Below are positions 57,562-64,000 of a stretch of DNA of 64,000 nt, piece after piece. Below the pieces are notes generated by a model. It made no database searches, was not told the origin of the DNA, and saw nothing but the letters and a program-made list of their open reading frames with translations. Each line of letters opens with the position of its first letter. Within the stretch, counting starts at the first letter, position 1. Origin of the DNA: Rhodobacter sp. SGA-6-6. GTDB taxonomy: Bacteria > Pseudomonadota > Alphaproteobacteria > Rhodobacterales > Rhodobacteraceae. The translations under genes were made by a program, and so were the position numbers. Location of the stretch: NCBI RefSeq assembly GCF_011043545.1, contig NZ_JAAKGP010000004.1:62001-126000 (forward strand), given 5' to 3'.

Positions 57562-58056
57562 CTACGCCAGCGGCGCCAGCCGGTGGAACCGTGACTGTTC
57601 GTAGACCAGCGCCGGGCCGGAACCCTGCCGGATCGCCAGGATATGGCCGATGAAGACGCAATGGCTGCCGGCCTCGATCACCTCGGCCACCTCGCAGGAG
57701 AAACCGACCGCCGCATCCGCCAGCAGCGGCAGGCCGAAGGCATCCGCGCCCCAGTCGCCGCTGGCGAACTTGGCCTCGCCGCTGGCGCCGGTCGCCCCGG
57801 CGAAGGCCAGCGCCAGCGCACCGCCATCGCCCGCCAGCAGGTTGACGGCGAAGCGTCCGCCGGTCTGAACCGCCGCGCAGGTGCCGGTGCGGCGGTTCAG
57901 ACAGACCAGCAGGCTGGGCGGCTCGGCGCTGACGGAACAGACGGCGGTGGCGGTGATGCCCCGCCGCTCGGCCCCGTCCCGGGCGGTGACGATGGTCACC
58001 GCGCCGGGAAACCGCGCCATGGCGGCGCGGAAGGCCGCCGCATCGACGCAGGACAT
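57562..58056 (-). CDS. StyB-like flavin reductase component
   Basis: A 164-residue split-barrel flavin reductase supplying FADH2 to the StyA-like oxygenase encoded one base upstream on the strand. AAFRAAMARFPGAVTIVTARDGAERRGITATAVCSVSAEPPSLLVCLNR carries the flavin-binding T-A-x-x-S-x-S-x-x-P-P pattern; GRFAVNLLAGDG and AGSHCVFIGHILAI follow. The near-zero spacing from the StyA-like gene mirrors styAB and related two-component systems. It ends three bases from the convergent yghZ gene without a visible terminator. Confidence 0.87.
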   Translation of the reverse strand: MSCVDAAAFRAAMARFPGAVTIVTARDGAERRGITATAVCSVSAEPPSLLVCLNRRTGTCAAVQTGGRFAVNLLAGDGGALALAFAGATGASGEAKFASGDWGADAFGLPLLADAAVGFSCEVAEVIEAGSHCVFIGHILAIRQGSGPALVYEQSRFHRLAPLA

Positions 58057-58057
58057 C

Positions 58058-59290
58058 TCAGGCCGCCTTCAGGCTGGACAGATAGGCCGAAGCCTCGCCC
58101 GGATCGGCGAACCAGGGGAAGAAGTCGCGCGGATCGTCGAAGCCGTTCGCCATCCGATGCGCCAGCCGCGGCTCGGCGCAGGCGGTGCCCATGATTTCAA
58201 GGATGAAGGGCGGCGGCGGCTGCAGCATCATGTTGGTCCAGCGCACCACCCATTGGGCATAGTCCCAATAGGCGTCGAAGGTGCCCTGCATGAAGTCCCG
58301 GTCGAAGGGCCGGTCGCCGTGGTCCAGGATGCGCTTCAGATAGACCGCCGCCGCCTTCGAGGCATTGTTCGATCCCTGCCCGGTGATCGGATCGTTCAGG
58401 CAGACCGCATCCCCCAGCCCCAGCACCTGCCGCCCCGAGGGCAGCGTGGCCACCGGATGCCGCACCGTCGGCGCGAAACGGCCGGCGAGGATGCCGTTCG
58501 GATCGGTCAGCTGGCAGTCCTTAGAGCGTTCATATTCCCAGGGCAGGAAGGTCTTCAGGATCCACAGCGATTTCTCCAGATGCTCCTCCGGCGACTTCAC
58601 CTCGGCCCAGCAGTCCATCGGCCCGCCGGGAATGCCCTCCAGAACCATGATCTCGCAAGGCCCGGTGGTGGTCAGCGAAGGGAAGACGAAATATTCGCCG
58701 ACGCCCGGGATCAGGTTGAACTCCACCGCCGAATGCGGCTGGCGCGGGGTCATCCCCGTCACATAGGTCAGCGCCAGCGCCCTTTGCGGCTTGTCGTAGG
58801 GCGATTTCTCCGCATCCCGCGCGAACAGCCGCCCGACCTCGCCCTTGCCGGAGGCGACAACGACCAGATCGTCCTCGGCCGCATAGGACTCCAGCTCCTC
58901 CACCCCGGCATCGGCGATCACCAGCTCGCCCCCCAGCTTGACGAATTCGTCCAGCCAGCGCGGCATCTTCACCCGCTGGTCCACCGCATAGGCATGGCGG
59001 TCCAGCTTGCCGGTCCAGTCGATCAGCTTGGTGCCCGACCCATCCGGGTTCGGCACGATGAAATTGATCCCCTGCACCGGCGGGCATTCGTCCGACCAGA
59101 AGTCGATCCCCAGGTCCCGCTCGTGCTGCACGGCGTTCGAGAACATGCACTGGCTGGACAGGACCTTGCCGCTGGCGATCTCCTCGCCGGTGCGGTTCTG
59201 CACCACCCGCACCCTGTGGCCGGCCTTCACCAGCCCGATGGCCACCATCAGCCCCGACTGCCCGCCGCCGATAATCGTGAATTTCCGCAT
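58058..59290 (-). CDS. StyA-like FAD-dependent monooxygenase (styrene/indole type)
   Basis: Oxygenase of a two-component flavin monooxygenase, 410 residues. The single FAD loop KFTIIGGGQSGLMVAIGLVKAG at residue 4, and the group signatures SPYDKPQRALALTYVTG and LGLGDAVCLNDPITGQGSNNASKAA, match StyA/SmoA/indole monooxygenases, which epoxidise vinyl or indole double bonds. I chose the second ATG (59290), six bases from GAGGGG; the first (59296) abuts it. It lies ten bases after the SDR and one base before the reductase. Styrene-specific downstream genes (styC, styD) are absent, so an indole-like substrate is as likely. Confidence 0.88.
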   Translation of the reverse strand: MRKFTIIGGGQSGLMVAIGLVKAGHRVRVVQNRTGEEIASGKVLSSQCMFSNAVQHERDLGIDFWSDECPPVQGINFIVPNPDGSGTKLIDWTGKLDRHAYAVDQRVKMPRWLDEFVKLGGELVIADAGVEELESYAAEDDLVVVASGKGEVGRLFARDAEKSPYDKPQRALALTYVTGMTPRQPHSAVEFNLIPGVGEYFVFPSLTTTGPCEIMVLEGIPGGPMDCWAEVKSPEEHLEKSLWILKTFLPWEYERSKDCQLTDPNGILAGRFAPTVRHPVATLPSGRQVLGLGDAVCLNDPITGQGSNNASKAAAVYLKRILDHGDRPFDRDFMQGTFDAYWDYAQWVVRWTNMMLQPPPPFILEIMGTACAEPRLAHRMANGFDDPRDFFPWFADPGEASAYLSSLKAA

Positions 59291-59300
59291 GTCCATCCCC

Positions 59301-60074
59301 TCATTCCATCAGTTTCGGGATCGCCGGAACCGCCTGTTCCGGTCCCATCGCCGTGTAGCCGCCGTCCACCCGGATATCGGTTCCGGTTATGAAGCTGGCC
59401 TCGTCCGAGCACAGGAACAGCACCGCCGCGGCCACTTCCTCGGGGTTGCCGACCCGGCCCAGCAGGTGGAACGGCGCCGCCACGCCATCGGTCTTGGCGC
59501 GGTTGCCGCCGGTCAGCTGGTCCATGATGTTGCTCCAGGTCCAGCCGGGCGAGACGGCGTTGACCCGGATGCCCTCCGCCGCCAGGTCCATCGCCTGGTT
59601 GCGCGTCAGCTGCAGGATCGCCGCCTTGGAAACCGGATAGACCCACCGCCCGGTCTGCGCCACGCGGGCCGAGATCGAGCCGAAGTTGACGATGGCGCCG
59701 CGGTTCTTCGCCAGCTCCGCCCGCGCCGCCTGCATCAGCATGACCGAGCCGACGATGTTCACATCCAGCGCCCGCAGCCAGTCGGCCCGGGTCGTCTCCG
59801 CGCCGTTGTCCAGATAGGTGCAGGCGACGTTCACCAGGAAGTCGACCCGGCCGAACGCCGCCACCGTATCGGCCACCAAAGCCGCCACCGCCGCATCGTC
59901 GGTGATGTCGCAGCGGCGGAAGGCCACGCCCTCCCCGGCCAGCGCCTCCCCCGATTCGTCGATATCGGCCACCATCACCCGTGTCCCGGCCTCCCGGAAC
60001 GCCTTCACCACCGCCTGGCCGATCTTCGTCGCCCCTCCGGGCATGATCGCCACCTTGCCGGACAATCCCCGCAT
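59301..60074 (-). CDS. Short-chain dehydrogenase/reductase
   Basis: A 257-residue classical SDR. The dinucleotide motif MPGGATKIGQAVVKAF (T-G-x3-G-x-G altered to P-G-G-A-x2-I-G) starts at 11. Asp37 in VMVADID points to NAD. The catalytic set is Ser133, Tyr146 and Lys150 in NFGSISA and YPVSKAA. GAEFRRCDITDD-like RRCDITDDAAV follows the family. The usual NNAG is VNVAC. AGGAGG lies four bases before the ATG. It leads the operon with the StyA-like and StyB-like genes and is divergent from the AraC gene. It may oxidise the alcohol or diol made by the oxygenase, or act before it. Confidence 0.9.
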   Translation of the reverse strand: MRGLSGKVAIMPGGATKIGQAVVKAFREAGTRVMVADIDESGEALAGEGVAFRRCDITDDAAVAALVADTVAAFGRVDFLVNVACTYLDNGAETTRADWLRALDVNIVGSVMLMQAARAELAKNRGAIVNFGSISARVAQTGRWVYPVSKAAILQLTRNQAMDLAAEGIRVNAVSPGWTWSNIMDQLTGGNRAKTDGVAAPFHLLGRVGNPEEVAAAVLFLCSDEASFITGTDIRVDGGYTAMGPEQAVPAIPKLME

Positions 60075-60130
60075 GACCCCTCCTGTCGTTTTGAATTTGA
60101 AGGAAATCCTGCGCCTTTCGGCCGCCGGCG

Positions 60131-60158
60131 CTATCCGCCCGCCGCAGCGACTATCCGC
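60131..60158. promoter_or_regulatory. Tandem half-sites for the AraC-type regulator
   Basis: CTATCCGC occurs at 60131-60138 and again at 60151-60158, exactly 20 bases apart, i.e. two helical turns. They lie in the 169-base spacer between the SDR and AraC genes, 57-84 bases upstream of the SDR start. Direct repeats spaced about 21 bases are the usual AraC/XylS operator layout. An AT-rich patch AAAACGAAAAAATCG follows. Confidence 0.6.
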
Positions 60159-60243
60159 AAAACGAAAAAATCGTGACGCTTCGTCGCATCGAAGCTGCAT
60201 TTGATGTTACGCTTTTGCCAAGCCAGCAAGGGCAAGGGACCCG

Positions 60244-61218
60244 ATGCCGCACGCGATCCACCCCCTCGGGGCGCATGTCCTGTTCCAGACCCGCGCGCTG
60301 GACGAGGCGCGCGACCGCGTGGCCCGCATCTTCTGCCCGCACCGGCTCGACGCGCTGAGCCCCGGTTTCGACGCCCGCCACCACCATCTGGCCGGAGAGC
60401 GGCTGTCGCTGAACTACATCGAATACGGCGCCCGGACGCGGATCGCGCCGGGGGAACTGGGGCATTTCTACCTGGTGCAGATCCCGCTGTCGGGAGGGGC
60501 GGAGATCCGCAACGGCCGCAGCCTCTACCTCTCGGACCCCGGCCGCGCCGCCGTGCTGAACCCGCATCTGCCGACCGACATGGTCTGGGAGCAGGGCACG
60601 CGGCAGGTGCTGATCCAGATTTCCCGCCGCGCCATGCAGGACCATCTGGCCGCGCAGCTCGGCGGCCCCTCCGACCGGCCGCTGACCTTCGCCGGGCCGC
60701 TGGACCTGACCGCCGGACCGGGCGCCGCGCTGCGCCGGCTGGTGCTGTGGATGGTGGGCGAGGCCGATGCCGGCGCCCCGCCCATCGGCGCCGGCCTGAT
60801 GGCGCGGCAGGCCGAAAGCACCATCCTGTCGGGCCTGCTGGAAGCCGCACCGCACGACCACGCCGCGCAACTCGGCCGCCACCGGGACGCCCCCCGCCCG
60901 CGCCACCTGCGGCTGGCCGAGGCTTATGTCGAGGCCCATCTCGACCGGCCCCTGACGCTCGAGGACATGGCCGCCGCCGCCGGCGTCAGCCCGCGCGCGC
61001 TGCAACTGGCGTTCCGCGACCACCGCGGCACCACGCCCTTGGCGTTCTGGCGCGACCGCCGCCTGACCCGCGCCCATGACGACCTGCTCTCCGGCCGCGG
61101 CAGCGTCACCGAAATCGCCCTCCGCTGGGGCTTCAGCCACTTCGGCCGCTTCGCCGAGGCCTACCGCAGCCGCTACGGGCTGTGCCCCCGCGATACATTG
61201 CGGGCGGGGCGGGGGTAG
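60244..61218 (+). CDS. AraC-family regulator with AraC_binding_2 sensor domain
   Basis: A 324-residue activator. Residues 20-200 are the AraC_binding_2 domain (LSLNYIEYGARTRIAPGELGHFYLVQIPLSGGAEI), the sensor of the XylS/FeaR/PobC-like group that answers to aromatic acids. The two-helix DNA-binding domain is C-terminal (RHLRLAEAYVEAHLDRPLTLEDMAAAAGVSPRALQLAFRDHRG and GSVTEIALRWGFSHFGRFAEAYRSRYG). It is divergent from SDR-StyA-StyB, with tandem half-sites between. This supports regulation of that operon by its substrate. The exact effector is unknown. Confidence 0.9.
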   Translation: MPHAIHPLGAHVLFQTRALDEARDRVARIFCPHRLDALSPGFDARHHHLAGERLSLNYIEYGARTRIAPGELGHFYLVQIPLSGGAEIRNGRSLYLSDPGRAAVLNPHLPTDMVWEQGTRQVLIQISRRAMQDHLAAQLGGPSDRPLTFAGPLDLTAGPGAALRRLVLWMVGEADAGAPPIGAGLMARQAESTILSGLLEAAPHDHAAQLGRHRDAPRPRHLRLAEAYVEAHLDRPLTLEDMAAAAGVSPRALQLAFRDHRGTTPLAFWRDRRLTRAHDDLLSGRGSVTEIALRWGFSHFGRFAEAYRSRYGLCPRDTLRAGRG

Positions 61219-61521
61219 CCCCCGATTCCGACCTTCCGACCCGCGTCGGGATAGCGCGGCATCCGGCAGGGCTTCGATCTGCACGCACCCGGCAATGACG
61301 GCAACGGCGGTAGCGGCGGCGGCGAGGGAGGCGAGGATGCCCGTCGATCTGCACACGCCCGGGAAGAAGTGATCCCCGCGATGCGATCGGGAGGAAGGGA
61401 CAGGAAGGTTCGACCCGGGGCCGAGGCGAAGAAAGCGTGAAGCCGGGGCCGACGCACGGAACAGCGCCATGGCTTGCCCCCTCGCCCCGCGGAACAGCAG
61501 AAAGCGCGGCCGGGCCTCTCC
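61219..61521. other. 303-base spacer without a recognisable gene
   Basis: Lies between the AraC and enoyl-CoA hydratase stops, which converge. TCGATCTGCAC occurs twice (61275-61285 and 61342-61352), 67 bases apart. A minus-strand reading shows a short lipoprotein-like hydrophobic run ending in VIAGC near 61270, but it has no ATG or stop of its own. I see no convincing gene, terminator or repeat family member. Confidence 0.5.
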
Positions 61522-62280
61522 TTAGCGCCCACGGTAGACCGGCCGGCGTTTCTCGCGGAAGGCGCGGATGCCTTCCGCCTTGTCCGCGCTGTCCAGCAGC
61601 GCCTCGAAGCCGTCGCGCTCCGTCGCCAGCGCCAGCGCGCCCTCGGCCCCTTCGACCAGCGCGCGCTTGGCCGCGGCCAGCGCCAGCGGCGCCCTTGCGG
61701 CCAGCTTCGCCGCCAGCGCCGCGCCCTCTTCCGCCGCCGGGCCTTCCGCCAGATGGCTCGCCAGCCCCCAGCCGAAGGCGGTGGGCGCGTCGATGATCTC
61801 GCCGGTCAGCACCATCCGCGCCGCCCGGGCCGGGCCGATCCGCGCCATCAGCCGCTGGCCGCCGCCGGCGCCGGGGATCAGGCCCAGGTTGGTTTCCGGC
61901 AAGCCCATCCGCGCCGTCGGCCCGGCCAACAGGAGGTCGGCCATCAGCGCCAGCTCCAGCCCGCCGCCGAGCGCGAAACCGTCCACCGCCGCCACCAGGG
62001 GCTTGGGGAAGGCGCGGATCGCCGCCCAATGCGCCTTGCGCGGGTCGGCGGCGCCCTCGGCGGCGGTCTTGTGCTCGATCTCGTCGATATCGGCGCCGGC
62101 GGCGAAATTGCCCTCGGCCCCGCAGAGCAGCACCGCCCGGCAGCCCGCGTCCGCGGCCAGCCGGTCCAGCACCGCCGCCAGCCCGCCCAGAAGCGCGGTG
62201 TTCAGCGCATTCTTCGCCTCGGGCCGGTTCAGCACCAGCCGCACCCAGCCGTCCTGCGCTTCGACAAGAAGATGATCCAT
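61522..62280 (-). CDS. Enoyl-CoA hydratase/isomerase family protein
   Basis: A 252-residue crotonase-fold enzyme, probably hydrating 2-enoyl-CoA in fatty or aryl-acid breakdown. Oxyanion-hole loops are AAGADIDEI (about 61-69) and VAAVDGFALGGGLELALMAD. Both catalytic glutamates are present, Glu109 and Glu129 (MGLPETNLGLIPGAGG), which marks a hydratase rather than an isomerase. The C-terminal FREKRRPVYRGR is typical (F-x-E-K-R-x-P-x-F). The start MDHLLV was set at 62280 by alignment; the ribosome site is weak. It lies 112 bases after the chemoreceptor gene on the strand and is not in a beta-oxidation operon. Confidence 0.9.
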   Translation of the reverse strand: MDHLLVEAQDGWVRLVLNRPEAKNALNTALLGGLAAVLDRLAADAGCRAVLLCGAEGNFAAGADIDEIEHKTAAEGAADPRKAHWAAIRAFPKPLVAAVDGFALGGGLELALMADLLLAGPTARMGLPETNLGLIPGAGGGQRLMARIGPARAARMVLTGEIIDAPTAFGWGLASHLAEGPAAEEGAALAAKLAARAPLALAAAKRALVEGAEGALALATERDGFEALLDSADKAEGIRAFREKRRPVYRGR

Positions 62281-62392
62281 GCCGCCATCTTGCCGCCGCC
62301 GCCGCGCTTTGCAAGCGAGAAGTTTCAAGCTTGAAGGATTTCGCTTCGCGGGAGAAGGATGAACCTGTCCCCCCCTCCCGCACGGCGGAGAA

Positions 62393-64000
62393 TCAGAAAT
62401 CCTCCCATTGCGCCAGCGCGCCGCCGTCGGTGCCGGTCCGCCGCATTGCCACCGGCTCGGCCGTCACCGGCGCCGCTGCCCGCACCGCCATCGGCACCAC
62501 CTGCCCCGCCGCCAGCCGGAACTGCGACAGGCCCTCGGCCAGCCGTTGCGCGTCGTCGTGCAGCGCCTCGGCCGAGGTGGTGGACTGCACCACCACCGCC
62601 GCATTGCGCTGCGTCACCTCGTCCAGCTGCTTCACCCCGCTGTTGATCTCGCTCAGCCCCAGCGACTGTTCGCGCGCCGAATTGGCGATGTCGGCGATCA
62701 GCGTGGTCACATTGCCGATCCGCGCGATCATCTCGTCCAGCGCCTGCCCGGTGGCATGGACCAGCGCCGAGCCGGTCTCGACCTGATCGGTCGACTGGCT
62801 GATCAGCCGCTTGATCTCCTTGGCCGATTCCGAGGCCCGCTGCGCCAGCGACCGCACCTCCGAGGCGACCACGGCGAAGCCCTTGCCGGCATCGCCGGCC
62901 CGCGCGGCCTCCACCCCCGCGTTCAGCGCCAGCAGATTGGTCTGGAAGGCGATGTCGTCGATCACGTCGGTGATCCGGGTGATCTGGCGCGAGGATTGCT
63001 CGATCGCCTCCATCGCCGAGATCGCCCGGCGCACCACCTGCCCGCCCTCCTGCGCCTGGCGGCCGCTTTCGCCCATCGCCTTGTCGGCATCGGCGGCATT
63101 GGCGGCGGTGGACTGGACCGAGGCCGTCATCTCGTCCAGCGCCGCCGCGGTCTGTTCCAGCGTCGCCGCCTGGGTCTCGGTCCGGTTCGACATGTCCTGG
63201 GCGATGGTGTTGAACTCGGTCGCGCCGCTGTCGATGGATTGCGCGGTGCGGCGGATCATCTCGATGGTGTCGGCCAGCGTCTTCACCACCCCGTTGAAGT
63301 TCTGCCGCAGCTCCTGGTAGCGCTCGGGGAAGGGGTTGCCGGGCGGGCTGTCGATGGCAACCGTCAGGTCCAGCGCCGCCAGACGGGCCAGCGCGCGGGT
63401 CAGCTCAGCCACCACGCGATCCTGTTCCTCCTCGCGCAGGCGGTCCTGTTCGGCCAGCGCCTGCGTCTCCAGCACCGAATCGCGCCAGGCCGCGATGCCG
63501 CGGGCAAAGCCGCCGAGTTCGTCCTGGCGGCCGGTGGCGGGAATTTCGCCCTCCAGCCGGCCGTCGCGCACCCGGTCCATCGCCTGCTGCAACCCGCCCA
63601 GCGGCTTCAGCAGCATCCGGTTGCCGAGGCCGAGCAGCACCATCCCGGCCAGCGACACCATCGCCAGTGCCACGCCGATCATGGTCCGCCCCGTGACCAG
63701 CTGCTGCCGCTGCACCTCCTCGGGGACGAAGGTGCCCAGGATGCCCGCCACCTGCCCGGCGCGGGTCTTGACCGGCCGCATGTCCATCGAGAACGGGGTG
63801 CCGAACATCTCGGCCCGGCCGACGAAGGGCCGGCCGGCCAGGATCGACTCGCGCGCGGGGTGGTCCAGGCCCAAGGGCAGGCCGACCTGCCGCCTGCCGT
63901 TTTCGTCCTGCAGGCTGGTGGTCACCCGGACGAAATCGTTCCGCGCCGCATCCCAGCGCAGGATCGAGACATAGGCCCCGGTCTGGAGCGTGGCGCGGTC
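62393..64000 (-). CDS. Methyl-accepting chemotaxis protein with Cache-type sensor (partial, N-terminus outside window)
   Basis: Transmembrane chemoreceptor; the gene continues past base 64000, and the coding frame is open from the edge. The visible order is the end of a periplasmic Cache_3-Cache_2-like sensor (TGAYVSILRWDAARNDFVR, PFSMDMRPVKTRAGQVAGIL), one membrane helix (TMIGVALAMVSLAGMVLLGLG), a HAMP domain and the MCP signalling domain with the hairpin tip VASEVRSLAQRASESAKEI. The last five residues are QWEDF, resembling the CheR/CheB-tethering pentapeptide NWETF. The internal ATG-like codon at 63925 is not the true start. No che genes are in view; the ligand is unknown. Confidence 0.9.
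   Translation of the reverse strand, partial: DRATLQTGAYVSILRWDAARNDFVRVTTSLQDENGRRQVGLPLGLDHPARESILAGRPFVGRAEMFGTPFSMDMRPVKTRAGQVAGILGTFVPEEVQRQQLVTGRTMIGVALAMVSLAGMVLLGLGNRMLLKPLGGLQQAMDRVRDGRLEGEIPATGRQDELGGFARGIAAWRDSVLETQALAEQDRLREEEQDRVVAELTRALARLAALDLTVAIDSPPGNPFPERYQELRQNFNGVVKTLADTIEMIRRTAQSIDSGATEFNTIAQDMSNRTETQAATLEQTAAALDEMTASVQSTAANAADADKAMGESGRQAQEGGQVVRRAISAMEAIEQSSRQITRITDVIDDIAFQTNLLALNAGVEAARAGDAGKGFAVVASEVRSLAQRASESAKEIKRLISQSTDQVETGSALVHATGQALDEMIARIGNVTTLIADIANSAREQSLGLSEINSGVKQLDEVTQRNAAVVVQSTTSAEALHDDAQRLAEGLSQFRLAAGQVVPMAVRAAAPVTAEPVAMRRTGTDGGALAQWEDF

Noticed and set aside
61220-61370. Small lipoprotein-like reading on the minus strand (hydrophobic run ending in VIAGC)
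   Set aside because: No ATG, no ribosome site, only a GTG, and the frame runs on without a stop into sequence antisense to the AraC gene.

Overview
The window is a single stretch of very GC-rich chromosomal DNA with dense, mostly operonic bacterial genes. The order gpmI-envC-ctpA-rppH, the pairing of a leucyl aminopeptidase with an NlpC/P60 hydrolase, DUF2794, IalB and DUF4139/DUF4424 proteins point to an alphaproteobacterium of the Rhodobacteraceae/Paracoccaceae. I saw no rRNA, tRNA, CRISPR array, transposase, integrase or phage gene. Nothing suggests a recently acquired island.

Layout. 1-4.5 kb: a glycine betaine/proline-type ABC importer (proXVW order on the minus strand, proW cut by the window edge) divergent from a DeoR-type regulator. 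4.8-9.3 kb: the housekeeping operon gpmI-envC-ctpA-rppH. 9.6-23.8 kb: exporters (two tandem DMT proteins, LysE, two MFS), a DUF4139 and a DUF4424 envelope protein, an aldo/keto reductase, asd, a non-pyrrolysine MttB-family methyltransferase and a GH13 alpha-glucosidase. 24-26.4 kb: dgoK-dgoA-lactonase, part of a galactonate (De Ley-Doudoroff) route. 26.6-37.8 kb: RNA-modification genes (mnmD with a divergent FAD partner, rlmN), carbonic anhydrase, aminopeptidase plus NlpC/P60, a thermolabile-type asparaginase, IalB and a YcaQ-type DNA glycosylase.

37.8-61.2 kb is the accessory part. A five-gene oligopeptide-type importer is co-transcribed with a phytoene-desaturase-like FAD enzyme. It is divergent from an operon encoding a metal-dependent cyclase/hydrolase, a second FAD enzyme, a MarR regulator and a two-subunit indolepyruvate:ferredoxin oxidoreductase. 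Next come a flavin reductase and a RutA-like flavin monooxygenase, divergent from a MarR-like/LysR pair, then a 2OG-Fe(II) oxygenase, a glycosyltransferase and a YghZ-type reductase. Last is a StyAB-like two-component monooxygenase with an SDR, divergent from its probable AraC regulator. Together these look like uptake and oxidative breakdown of aromatic or N-heterocyclic acids; the substrates cannot be read from sequence. The window closes with an enoyl-CoA hydratase and a chemoreceptor truncated by the window edge.

The most unusual signal is non-coding. A ~210-nt four-hairpin repeat occurs in four near-identical copies and one broken copy. Each lies in the same orientation 31-40 nt beyond the stop codon of an unrelated gene, and changes fall in loops or are compensated across stems. 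A second family (GGATATTT...AAATATCC inverted repeats with exchangeable inner stems) and a short hairpin that begins with the TAG stop codon itself occupy similar 3' positions. These 3'-end elements are the best candidates here for an undescribed regulatory or RNA-processing system.
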